A stretch of DNA of 9,237 nucleotides. Source: JBBQDZ01 sp038237515. Lineage in GTDB: Bacteria; Actinomycetota; Thermoleophilia; Gaiellales; Gaiellaceae. Below, piece after piece: positions 1 through 6,504 of this stretch. The position numbers were made by a program, and so were the translations under genes. The notes below the pieces were generated by a model. That model was given only the letters and a program-made list of their open reading frames with translations, was not told the origin of the DNA and did not search any database. The stretch covers positions 1-9,237 of the forward strand of contig JBBRYP010000090.1 in assembly GCA_038237515.1 (NCBI GenBank), written 5' to 3'. The stretch's first letter is position 1. Every line of letters begins with the position of its first letter.

Positions 1-240
1 ACCGCCGCCGGCATGCTCGCCGCCGAACAACAGTTCCGACGGATCATCGGCTACCGCGACCTCGCCAGCCTCGTCATCGCGATCGAGCGTCACGCACTGC
101 ACACCACTCCCGAGACCCTCGACCACCAGGAGGTCGCCGAAACTCGTTACCGTCTGATCGTCAAGCAGGGACCGCCGCCCAAGTTCCACGACGATCCGGA
201 CATCCTCCAGGCCGCGCACAGCCGGGCGAAGACATGGTAG
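1..240 (+). CDS. Transposase, IS256/mutator-type, C-terminal fragment (5' end outside window)
   Basis: The reading frame is open from base 1 and stops at TAG 238-240, so only the last 79 codons are visible; an internal ATG at 13 is not a credible start. The readable part contains AAEQQFRRIIGYRDLASLV followed by AIERHAL. This resembles the C-terminal tail of IS256/mutator-family transposases, where an AE..FRR.KGY.D(M/L) segment follows the catalytic domain. The catalytic DDE residues lie upstream of the window and cannot be checked. The last 40 or so residues, ending in AKTW, are not a part of the family I recognise, so the 3' end may be altered or run into flanking DNA. In bases 241-296 I see no clear terminal inverted repeat. 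It marks the left side as a mobile or decayed region. Family assignment rests on one short motif; transposase in general is more certain than IS256. Confidence 0.6.
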   Translation, partial: TAAGMLAAEQQFRRIIGYRDLASLVIAIERHALHTTPETLDHQEVAETRYRLIVKQGPPPKFHDDPDILQAAHSRAKTW

Positions 241-296
241 AGGCGACGGCGCTTCTGTCTCGACATGCCGCCGGCGCGCCTTCTCCTAAGACCCAG

Positions 297-914
297 TTAC
301 TCCTCTTGCGAAGCGCCCGTCAGTGCGTCTTTCAGCTTTCGCGATACGAGCGTACGCAAGCCGCGACGGGCAATGCGCTCGATCCATTGGTTAGGTTGGC
401 TCTCATCGAAGTCGGCCGGCAGGGAGAGCTCGGGAAGGAAAACCCTCGACCCGTGCGGAGCTCGCAGGTAGATCGTGTCGAAGAGGGCCTTTTCCGGTGT
501 CGCCAGATAGCCGGTCTCTTCCGACCCGCGATAGCCGTCGAAGAGCGCGGGGGCGAGCTGATGGATCGAGTAGGTCCCGAGCGTGGTCTCGACCTTTTCG
601 CTCGGATGCAGGGAGGCGACGTAGATCTGGCGAGGAATTTGCTCGATCATCCCGTGACGGGCGAGCGCCGACCAGAAGGAGACATAGGCCGGATAGGGCA
701 CTGTTAGGTAAGGGGCGAGGCGGAACGGCTCGATCTCCGACCCGACCAGCCACAGGCCGCGGCGCAGCCGCCGCGCGATACCGGCTTCCGCCAGTGTCGA
801 TAGGAGGTTGCTGGTGCGAGGGACCGATAGTCCCAAGCGGGCCGCTGCCTCACGAGTTTCGACGATCGGGCTTCCGATCCGCAGCAGCTCGCCGTATGCC
901 TCCGTGGCTTTCAT
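297..914 (-). CDS. abiEi: AbiEi-like antitoxin / autorepressor of a type IV toxin-antitoxin system
   Basis: A 205-residue protein that probably neutralises the neighbouring AbiEii toxin and represses its own operon. Residues about 1-58 form a winged helix-turn-helix: ETREAAARLGLSVPRTSNLL is the helix-turn-helix, and AGIARRLRRGLWLVG the wing. The rest matches the AbiEi C-terminal domain: YVSFWSALARHGMIEQIP, an IYVAS strand, and the conserved ATPEKALFDTIYL segment that runs into the helical end. I chose ATG 914 because it overlaps the toxin stop as ATGA (911-914), a normal coupling arrangement, and because the upstream in-frame extension to 962 reads as toxin-gene shadow. There is no strong ribosome binding site, consistent with translation coupled to the toxin gene. 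In the classical system AbiEi comes first and AbiEii second; here the order is reversed. In the known AbiE system the partners are not reported to form a stable complex, hence type IV. Confidence 0.88.
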   Translation of the reverse strand: MKATEAYGELLRIGSPIVETREAAARLGLSVPRTSNLLSTLAEAGIARRLRRGLWLVGSEIEPFRLAPYLTVPYPAYVSFWSALARHGMIEQIPRQIYVASLHPSEKVETTLGTYSIHQLAPALFDGYRGSEETGYLATPEKALFDTIYLRAPHGSRVFLPELSLPADFDESQPNQWIERIARRGLRTLVSRKLKDALTGASQEE

Positions 915-1666
915 CGCGCCGCCAGTAGTCGTTCGACGACGAAATGCTGCATCTGCTCCCACACAGCCTCGTCGGCGTGGAGCTCCGCTACCTCAGGATC
1001 GAGGAACGGCAGCACCTGGTCGCGCAACGCGTCGAAGGGCAGTTCTAACGCTCGGTCAGCGGCCCTCTCCAAAGTTTCAGAGCCGACGGTCATCACCGGC
1101 GGCGGCTGCCGGCGGCAGAGCAAGTCGAGGTCAAACACGTCGCGGGCTTGCGTCTCCGATCGGTCGGCCAGGGCCTCGGCCTTCTGGTCGGCAGCAGCGT
1201 CGGCTGTGTAGTGCATGGCTGTCGGCGGGCGTAGTGCGTACGGGGCAACGATTCGGCCGGGTACGGCCTCGAGGCAGTAACGCTCCTCGCCGTTGCGTCG
1301 GCTGAACTCGATCTTCGTGCGCAGCGGGTCATGTCTGCCACCCGCGGCAAGGGCCACCTTCCAGCGCTGCGTCGTCTCTGTCTGCTTCGGTTTAGTGAAC
1401 TCAGCGACCGCCAGATCTGCCCTGCGCAGCAGCGTCTCCAGGACGGGTGAGGAGAGAATCGCGTCCACTTTGTCTGCCAGCGCCCAGACCTCGATCCCCT
1501 CGGCGTCGAGGTCAATGTCCTCCGAGTAGCGGACACTTTCAAAGAAGTAGCGAAGGTTGGTGCCGCCTTTGAGGACGTATGAACTCTGGTCGAGGCGTGC
1601 CTGTAGGACCTGGAGGAAGGCCAGATGGAAGAGTTCGACGTGCTGGGCCTCGCGGAGCGGAGCCAT
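911..1666 (-). CDS. abiEii: AbiEii-type nucleotidyltransferase toxin
   Basis: A 251-residue member of the AbiEii/AbiGii nucleotidyltransferase-like toxin family; studied relatives (MenT) modify tRNA with nucleotides and stop growth. Visible motifs are LKGGTNLRYFF at 32-42 (glycine-rich motif I), RYSEDIDLD at 46-54 with the D50-x-D52 metal-binding pair, RTKIEF at 116-121 with a likely third acidic residue at E120, and QKAEAL at 161-166 followed by RDVFDLDLL at 175-183, the motif IV region with K162 and D176. All key positions look intact, so the protein should be active. The ATG at 1666 is only 9 nt from a TACAAT -10 box, leaving no room for a ribosome binding site, so a leaderless message is likely. 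The stop overlaps the antitoxin ATG. More A/T third positions than in the glycan genes suggest separate ancestry (impression, not computed). The target is unknown. Confidence 0.9.
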   Translation of the reverse strand: MAPLREAQHVELFHLAFLQVLQARLDQSSYVLKGGTNLRYFFESVRYSEDIDLDAEGIEVWALADKVDAILSSPVLETLLRRADLAVAEFTKPKQTETTQRWKVALAAGGRHDPLRTKIEFSRRNGEERYCLEAVPGRIVAPYALRPPTAMHYTADAAADQKAEALADRSETQARDVFDLDLLCRRQPPPVMTVGSETLERAADRALELPFDALRDQVLPFLDPEVAELHADEAVWEQMQHFVVERLLAAR

Positions 1667-1675
1667 GTTTTTAGG

Positions 1676-1704
1676 ATTGTAGTTGTTTCGCTATAGCGAA
1701 ACAA
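1676..1704 (-). promoter_or_regulatory. Promoter of the toxin-antitoxin operon, probably leaderless
   Basis: On the minus strand, TTGTTT (1704-1699) and TACAAT (1681-1676) are separated by exactly 17 nt, a good housekeeping-sigma arrangement. The spacer plus the -35 lie inside the palindrome at 1682-1705. Nine bases separate the -10 from ATG 1666, so transcription should start at or within a few bases of the start codon. Confidence 0.7.
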
Positions 1705-1705
1705 C
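1682..1705. promoter_or_regulatory. Perfect 24-bp palindrome, candidate AbiEi operator
   Basis: The half-site GTTGTTTCGCTA is followed directly by its exact complement, giving 24 bp with no mismatch, centred between 1693 and 1694. It covers the -35 and the whole spacer of the toxin promoter, so a bound dimer would block RNA polymerase. AbiEi proteins are known to repress their own operon by binding inverted repeats in the promoter, which makes AbiEi the obvious ligand (inference). Confidence 0.75.
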
Positions 1706-1780
1706 CTCGGCCCTAAGTTCCCTGGGCCTTCAGGCGGCAGACACGGCGCGCTGCCTCAAGAAGGGGAGTCACTTGCCCTG

Positions 1781-1827
1781 CGCACGAACGTGTTCTCGAC
1801 AAACGTTCCTCCTGGGGAAGAAGCTAG
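1781..1827 (-). repeat. Intergenic repeat element A at the 3' end of the GINT1_N-like gene, possible terminator
   Basis: On the plus strand the element contains CGCACGAACGTGTTC (1781-1795), an inner inverted repeat GAACGT/ACGTTC (1785-1790 and 1802-1807), and GGGGAAGAAGCT (1814-1825), which runs into the stop codon (TAG on the minus strand, 1826-1824) of the upstream-lying gene. The first and last words recur at 8432-8446 (13 of 15 bases) and 8450-8461 (11 of 12), in the same position relative to another minus-strand stop codon. The outer stem here is imperfect, so terminator function is weaker than for the second copy. The rest of 1706-1780 holds only a weak 5-bp hairpin (GGCCC 1709-1713 with GGGCC 1724-1728). 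Confidence 0.5.
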
Positions 1828-2774
1828 GCTGCTCCCGGGCGACGCCGCCGCACCCTGCGGGCGAGGTCGTTTGCCCAGATCCCGAGGAACGCGCGGAACG
1901 CGGCGGGCACGAAGACGTCACGGCGGCCGTCGACGAGGACGAGATCGCCGACGGGCGTCAGCGTGTGACGCCCGCGCGGGAACGGGCTGTCCGGCGACGC
2001 TTCGAGCACCGCGACCGGTTCCTCGGCGAACTCCGTCGGGCTCAGGCGAGTGACACGCTGCACGGCGATCCGCCAGCCGTACTGCTTCGAGCAGTCCTGC
2101 GCCGGGCGGTAGAGGGCGCCTTCGTGGACGAAGGGCGGGCCTGCGGGCCGGGCGCCGCGGACGTCGGACTTGACCGGGTTTCGCGCGTGCGGCGTCCACG
2201 GCCCCAGGAGGTCGGCCGCGTGCCACGCCCGGAGCTCGACGTCCTCACGGGCGCCTTTCTCCGTGCACAGGAGCCACCACCTGCCGTCGTGGCGGAAGAC
2301 GGTCGGATCCACGCCCGCGAAGCCCTCGAGGAGCACGCCGGCCTTCGACCAGCGGCGCGGGAAGTCGTCCGCGCGGTAGATCGCCACCTCGCCGGCGTCG
2401 GCGGTCTCCGGGACGCAGTAGACCGAGCCTCCATCTTCCACGAGGAACGGGTACGACATGTGCACGGGAAGCGTGATCGCCGCCTCGAGCTGCCTCGTGA
2501 CGCGCCCGCCGGAGTAGTCGAGCGTGCAGACGTGCCCCCTGCTCTCGCGATACGAGAAGGACTCGCAGAGGATGTGGAGCGTCCCGCCGCGAACGACGGC
2601 GAACGGGTCCGCGAGGAAGCTCTTCCGACCCTCGAGCGGGAGCCACTCGATGCTGGCGTCGTTATAGCCTCCCGGGGCGAGCAGCGTTCCGATCGGCACG
2701 TTCAGAACGCCGATGTTCCACTGCGGGTGGCGGAAGAGTCGCTGCCAGGCGAGCTCTAGGCGCTTTCGGGTCAC
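1824..2774 (-). CDS. GINT1_N-like five-bladed beta-propeller (GH43/62 fold) protein of a polysaccharide locus
   Basis: A 316-residue protein resembling the N-terminal domain of plant glucosamine inositolphosphorylceramide transferase 1, a GH43/62-like five-bladed beta-propeller that in bacteria I associate with surface-glycan clusters. Repeated blade motifs, numbered from the chosen start, are FLADPF (53-58), MSYPFLVEDGG (106-116) with CVPET, VDPTVF.HDGRWWL (155-168), GPWTPH (191-196), ARPAGP and YRPAQDCS..YG (about 208-233), then GRHTL and VDGRRDVF. The GT64 catalytic domain of plant GINT1 is absent, so this is a stand-alone propeller of unproven activity; glycan binding, hydrolysis or transfer are all possible. 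GTG 2774 is the first plausible start after the upstream gene's stop at 2801; the open frame runs on to 3104 but overlaps that gene completely. A CTG at 2804 overlapping the stop is a rarer alternative. It follows the GH30-like gene by 26 nt and is probably cotranscribed. Confidence 0.78.
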   Translation of the reverse strand: MTRKRLELAWQRLFRHPQWNIGVLNVPIGTLLAPGGYNDASIEWLPLEGRKSFLADPFAVVRGGTLHILCESFSYRESRGHVCTLDYSGGRVTRQLEAAITLPVHMSYPFLVEDGGSVYCVPETADAGEVAIYRADDFPRRWSKAGVLLEGFAGVDPTVFRHDGRWWLLCTEKGAREDVELRAWHAADLLGPWTPHARNPVKSDVRGARPAGPPFVHEGALYRPAQDCSKQYGWRIAVQRVTRLSPTEFAEEPVAVLEASPDSPFPRGRHTLTPVGDLVLVDGRRDVFVPAAFRAFLGIWANDLARRVRRRRPGAA

Positions 2775-2800
2775 GCGGGCGAAGCGCAGACGGCGCGTCG

Positions 2801-4129
2801 TCAGCGGCGCGAGACGACGAACGTCGTCGTGCTCGACGGCGGCAGCATCGAGGTGAACCCGGCCTTCCGTAACGCGATCGGGGCGAGCTTCCGCCAGTTC
2901 TCTCGCGGGCTCGTTCGCACGGCGGCGACCCTGCCGAGGATCCGCCCGCCCGTTACAGCAAACCGCACGGTCTGGGTGCCCGAGGAAGGATTGACGGCGA
3001 CGACGACGAGCTTCTTCGGCCCTCGGAAGGCGTTGACGAGCGTGGCGCCGATCTCCGGCGACGCCGCAACCCGCTGGTAGCCGGGCCGCACGAAGCGCGA
3101 CCACTGGCCGGTGAGGTAGTAGATCGGGTTGTACTTGAAGCCGCGGTAGGCGCCGTGGTCGAACTGGATGTCGATCAGCGACTCGCCGCCGACCCAGTCG
3201 CCGAAGAACGCCCAGATGTAGTCCACGGCGCTAACCCCGCCGATCGTGATCAGCTTGCTCGTGAGCACCGACCAGTCGCCCGCGCTCGGCCAGCGGTCGT
3301 AGCTCTTCGAGTTCCACTCGGTCATCCAGATCGGGAGGCGGTACCTCGCCGCGAGGTCTCTGAAGTGGGCCCAGTCGCTCTCGCCGCCCTTGTAGATGTG
3401 GTAAGCGAGCGCGAGCACGTACTGCCGGGCCTCTGGATCCCTGAGTACCGCCTCGGCCCGCTTGTACGCCGCCACCGGGTTCTCGTCGTCGGGGACGACG
3501 AGCTTCGTCTTGAAGCCCGCCGCCTTCAACCGGCGGCCGAGCTGGACGACGACGTCGTGCATCCACTGCGGCGGGAAGCCTCCGGCGAGCTCGGGCTCGT
3601 TCAGCAGGGCGTATCCAGGCGGCTCGACGCCCTTCGATCGCCAGTACTCGAGGATCCTCATCGCATAGTCGACGTAGCCGCCCGGGTCGTCGGCGGTCAT
3701 CCACTCCTCGATGTAGACCGGGCCCGGGAAGAACGTCCGGAGCCCGTACGCCCGCGCCTGCTTGACGAAGGCGACGTGATCCGCGCCGAACCTGCCGGTG
3801 AAGTCGAACGGCCCGTTGCGCCTCCGCTGGATCCAGGTGTTGAGGACCTGACGCGACCGGGTCAGGCCGAGCCGGCCGTAGACGGCTCGCAGGATCGCCG
3901 CCTGCGCGGCAGCCGGCACGTCCGTGTTCGGCGATCCCGACAGATGCGGGTCGCTCCAGACGCGGACGGACGAGCCGAAGCCCTGCATCACCTGGCGCGT
4001 CGCCCGGAGGTCGACACGGACGACCGAGGTTGCGCTCGGCGCCGCCGTGCCGTCACGTGCGACCGCGGCAATGACGCCCAGCGACGCAATACAGGTGAGG
4101 ACGACGGCGCTGGCTAGAAGTCGGCGCAC
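2801..4129 (-). CDS. Secreted GH30-like glycoside hydrolase (clan GH-A)
   Basis: A 442-residue exported enzyme that should cleave glycosidic linkages in an extracellular polysaccharide. Residues 1-24 are a signal peptide: MRR, then a hydrophobic stretch ending near AAVA. The mature protein starts with a beta-strand and QGFGSS (49-54), the family's N-terminal landmark. LLNEPE (175-180) carries the expected acid/base E178 in the NEP triad, and IWMTEWNS (267-274) the expected nucleophile E271, as in GH30 and other clan GH-A (beta/alpha)8 barrels. The C-terminal part, from YYLTGQWSRFVRPGYQRV (337-354), is the GH30-type beta-sandwich side domain with VVVAVNPS and TTTFVVS strands. Substrate cannot be told from sequence; xylan, galactan and glucan enzymes all occur in GH30. 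GTG 4129 is the only start preserving the signal peptide; the ATG at 4140 is out of frame. A TACAAT box lies 9 nt upstream. The propeller-protein gene follows on the same strand. Confidence 0.87.
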   Translation of the reverse strand: MRRLLASAVVLTCIASLGVIAAVARDGTAAPSATSVVRVDLRATRQVMQGFGSSVRVWSDPHLSGSPNTDVPAAAQAAILRAVYGRLGLTRSRQVLNTWIQRRRNGPFDFTGRFGADHVAFVKQARAYGLRTFFPGPVYIEEWMTADDPGGYVDYAMRILEYWRSKGVEPPGYALLNEPELAGGFPPQWMHDVVVQLGRRLKAAGFKTKLVVPDDENPVAAYKRAEAVLRDPEARQYVLALAYHIYKGGESDWAHFRDLAARYRLPIWMTEWNSKSYDRWPSAGDWSVLTSKLITIGGVSAVDYIWAFFGDWVGGESLIDIQFDHGAYRGFKYNPIYYLTGQWSRFVRPGYQRVAASPEIGATLVNAFRGPKKLVVVAVNPSSGTQTVRFAVTGGRILGRVAAVRTSPRENWRKLAPIALRKAGFTSMLPPSSTTTFVVSRR

Positions 4130-4138
4130 CGCGGCGCC

Positions 4139-4144
4139 ATTGTA
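4139..4144 (-). promoter_or_regulatory. -10 box for the GH30-like gene, probably leaderless
   Basis: TACAAT on the minus strand (4144-4139) is followed by 9 nt and then GTG 4129, the same hexamer and spacing as at the toxin gene. I see no good -35 in the GC-rich sequence at 4160-4170 and no ribosome binding site. In the 75-nt divergent gap the plus-strand gene shows only a weak TACAGC at 4187-4192. Confidence 0.5.
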
Positions 4145-4204
4145 GCCGGGAGCCTCGAAGCCCCCGCCCCGGCGGCGTTGAGGCGCTACAGCGAAGATGG
4201 CGTC

Positions 4205-5164
4205 ATGCGCTGCCCCGGTCTCGCCGACCTACCGCCGCCCCCGGCGGGCCGGACGGGCTGGCCATGGACGATCGAGACTCCCGCAGCACCGGAGCAGCAC
4301 TCCGACGGGCAGGCGTGGCCGCGCATCACGGTCGCCACCGCCTCCTACCAGCAGGGAGTCTTCATCGAGGAGACGATTCGATCCGTCCTCCTCCAGGGGT
4401 ATCCCGATCTCGAATACATCGTCGTCGACGGCGGCTCGACTGACGACACAGTCGAGATTCTTCGCCGGTACGAGCCTTGGCTCGCCTACTGGCGGAGTGC
4501 TCCTGACAGAGGCCAGGTGAGCGCCATCAACGACGCGCTCTCCCGCGCGAGCGGGCACTGGCGCGCCTGGCTGAACTCGGACGACTTCTACGTGCAAGGC
4601 GCACTCCAGCAGGTCGGCTCGGCCCCTGAGACCGCATCCTGGCTCGTCGGCTTGACGGGGTATGTCGACGCCGCGAGTCGACCGATCGGACAGTTTCCCG
4701 TGTCGTATCGCAGCACATCCCTCGTCGTCGAGCCGGCCTGGATCGACGTGCTCTGTGCCAAGGCGAGCGGCACTGCGCTCCCTCAGCAGTCGACCTTCTG
4801 GTCCGCAGCGGCGCACGAAGCTGTTGGGGCGCTCGATGAGTCGCTGGAGTACGTCTTCGAGCACGAGTACTGGGTTCGTTTGTCATACGCGGGCTTCGTG
4901 CCCGTGCTCCTCGATCGGGAACTGACGATGTACCGCTACCACGCGGCGCAGAAGACGCGCCCCTCGACGCGCGCCGCGGCGTACTTCGAGGAGGCCCAGG
5001 TCACGACGCCATGGCTCGATCGGTGCCCCGAGGAGTACCGGACGATCCTGCGCGCGTACCGCCGCCTCTGTAGCCGAGGGGGCTGGGTGGAGCGGGGGCG
5101 CCGTCTCGGCGGACGACTCGCTTCGCCACTACTGACGCGACGCCGTTCCGCCTCGACCACTTGA
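4205..5164 (+). CDS. Family 2 glycosyltransferase (GT-A fold)
   Basis: A 319-residue cytoplasmic or membrane-associated inverting glycosyltransferase that transfers a sugar from a nucleotide donor to a growing surface glycan. The N-terminus, CPGLADLPPPPAGRTGWPW, is a hallmark lead-in of one GT2 subgroup. Next come ITVATASYQQG, YIVVDGGSTDDTVEIL (VDGGSTDD 74-81, nucleotide-binding Asp), PDRGQ.SAIN (from residue 100) and WLNSDD (122-127), the DxD-like metal/donor motif. EHEYWVRLSYAG supplies the usual acidic residues near the catalytic base, and YRYHAAQKT closes the family core. The C-terminal 70 residues are basic, ending in RRRSASTT, with no membrane helix. I chose ATG 4205 rather than TTG 4178 because the homologous N-terminus starts at that Met. 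No ribosome binding site is evident. It heads the plus-strand operon, divergent from the GH30-like gene; 74 nt without any recognisable signal separate it from the GT4 gene. Confidence 0.9.
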   Translation: MRCPGLADLPPPPAGRTGWPWTIETPAAPEQHSDGQAWPRITVATASYQQGVFIEETIRSVLLQGYPDLEYIVVDGGSTDDTVEILRRYEPWLAYWRSAPDRGQVSAINDALSRASGHWRAWLNSDDFYVQGALQQVGSAPETASWLVGLTGYVDAASRPIGQFPVSYRSTSLVVEPAWIDVLCAKASGTALPQQSTFWSAAAHEAVGALDESLEYVFEHEYWVRLSYAGFVPVLLDRELTMYRYHAAQKTRPSTRAAAYFEEAQVTTPWLDRCPEEYRTILRAYRRLCSRGGWVERGRRLGGRLASPLLTRRRSASTT

Positions 5165-5238
5165 AGCGCAGATGACGACTACGATCAGACGGCGGCGAAC
5201 GGTGCTGTTTCGACTCTCGGCCGCTCCCCGGGCACCTG

Positions 5239-6504
5239 ATGCACATCGGCATCCGTCCAGTCACCGACCCTTCAGCCGGCGGTACCTACCAGTACGGCGT
5301 AACCATGATGGAGGCCCTCTGCCGGTTGCAGAAGAGGGAGACCCGGGATCGTTTCACCGTCCTTTACCACCCGGCCTACACGCTGCCCGTCCTCCCGGCC
5401 GGCTGTGTCGAGGGGTGGAGCTTGCGAGCCCAGCCGTACCCGCTGCGGAGCCGTCTGACAGATTCGGTTCGGAGACGGCTGCATCTCGGCAGCGCACCTC
5501 CGACCGGCGATTACACGGCCCGGACGCGCCCCGACCTCGGTCGTGCGATCCGCAGTCACCGGATCGAGTTGATGCTCTACCCGTCTCCGCTGCCCGAGTC
5601 GTTCGAGAGCGGAACCCCCTTCGTGATCGCGATCCACGATCTCCAGCACCGGCTCCAGCCCGAGTTTCCCGAGGTCTCCTCGAACGGGCAGTTCGAGCTG
5701 CGCGAGTACCTGTTCCGCAATGGCGCTCGGCACGCGACGCTCGTCCTCGCCGACTCCGAGGTCGGGAGGGAGGACATTCTCAACTTCTACGAGCCGCACG
5801 GCGCAACGCCCGACCGGGTGAAGGTGTTGCCGTTCCTTCCGGCCGTCTATCTGTCGACGCCGATCTCGCCCGAGGAGAAGCGGCGGGTGGCGCAGAAGTA
5901 CAGACTCCCGGACCGCTACCTCTTCTATCCGGCCAACTTCTGGCCTCACAAGAACCATGCTCGGATCGTCGAAGCCGTCGGCAGGCTGAACTCGCAAGCC
6001 GGACTGGACGTGAAGGTCGTCTTCACGGGCACTTCGAGCGACGAGCTGGCGCGGAAGACGATCGGCGAGATGAGAACGATCGCGCGCCATTTCGACGTCG
6101 AGGACGCCATTCATCGGTTGGGCTACATCGAGGATGGCGATATGTCGGCGCTCTACGCGGGTGCTCGCGGCCTCGTGATGCCGACGTTCTTCGGCCCGAC
6201 GAACATCCCCGTGCTCGAGGCGTGGGCCTGTGGCTGCCCCGTCCTCACCTCCGACATTCGAGGGATCAGAGAGCAGGTCGGGCGCGCAGGGCTCCTCGTC
6301 CGCCCGGACAGCGTCGACGAGCTCGCGAACGGTATCCGCAAGCTCTGGACGGACGACGCCCTGGGACGTGAGCTCGTCAGTCTGGGACACGAGCGACTGT
6401 CCAGCTACCGGCCCGAGGACTACCGAAGCCGTCTGGAGGCGATCCTCGAAGAAGCGAAGGCGCGTGTCTCCGCTGAGCCACCCTCGCCGGGCGTCGAGCG
6501 GTGA
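5239..6504 (+). CDS. Family 4 glycosyltransferase (GT-B fold)
   Basis: A 421-residue retaining glycosyltransferase using a nucleotide sugar, probably acting on a surface polysaccharide. The N-terminal Rossmann domain starts MHIGIRPVTDPSAGGTYQYG with the glycine-rich acceptor-side loop, and includes IAIHDLQH (130-137). The C-terminal donor domain contains YPANFWPHKNH (230-240), VVFTGT, HRLGYI followed by LYAGARGLVMP, FFGPTNIPVLEAWACGCPV (317-335), SDIRGIREQVG and AGLLVRP. In the E-x7-E donor motif the second Glu is E327 but the first position is G319; an FGPTNIP version is a recognisable subgroup rather than damage. The ATG at 5239 is the only start that keeps the conserved first strand; no ribosome binding site precedes it. 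The stop overlaps the aminotransferase GTG as GTGA (6501-6504), so the two are probably translationally coupled. Donor sugar is unknown; perosamine or a derivative is possible given the neighbour. Confidence 0.9.
   Translation: MHIGIRPVTDPSAGGTYQYGVTMMEALCRLQKRETRDRFTVLYHPAYTLPVLPAGCVEGWSLRAQPYPLRSRLTDSVRRRLHLGSAPPTGDYTARTRPDLGRAIRSHRIELMLYPSPLPESFESGTPFVIAIHDLQHRLQPEFPEVSSNGQFELREYLFRNGARHATLVLADSEVGREDILNFYEPHGATPDRVKVLPFLPAVYLSTPISPEEKRRVAQKYRLPDRYLFYPANFWPHKNHARIVEAVGRLNSQAGLDVKVVFTGTSSDELARKTIGEMRTIARHFDVEDAIHRLGYIEDGDMSALYAGARGLVMPTFFGPTNIPVLEAWACGCPVLTSDIRGIREQVGRAGLLVRPDSVDELANGIRKLWTDDALGRELVSLGHERLSSYRPEDYRSRLEAILEEAKARVSAEPPSPGVER

Noticed and set aside
1781..1807. LexA/SOS-box-like word (GAACGTGTTC) in element A
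   Set aside because: The two half-sites are 2 nt apart, whereas the Gram-positive SOS box GAACnnnnGTTC needs 4; the position after a gene end also argues against an operator.
1683..2759. A 358-codon plus-strand open frame starting inside the palindrome
   Set aside because: It is antisense to the propeller gene and its start lies in the operator; no domain is visible.
2774..3104. N-terminal extension of the propeller gene to 3104
   Set aside because: The 110 extra residues are low-complexity, lie entirely within the GH30-like coding sequence in another frame, and match no domain.
3155..4117. A 320-codon plus-strand open frame opposite the GH30-like gene
   Set aside because: Composition dominated by R, V, A, E and D without domains; the opposite strand encodes a signal peptide and both catalytic glutamates.
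5172..6371. A 399-codon plus-strand open frame overlapping the GT4 gene
   Set aside because: Arginine-rich low-complexity translation; the overlapping frame from 5239 has full GT4 motifs.
5272..6390. A 372-codon minus-strand open frame antisense to the GT4 gene
   Set aside because: No recognisable motif; typical antisense shadow in high-GC DNA.
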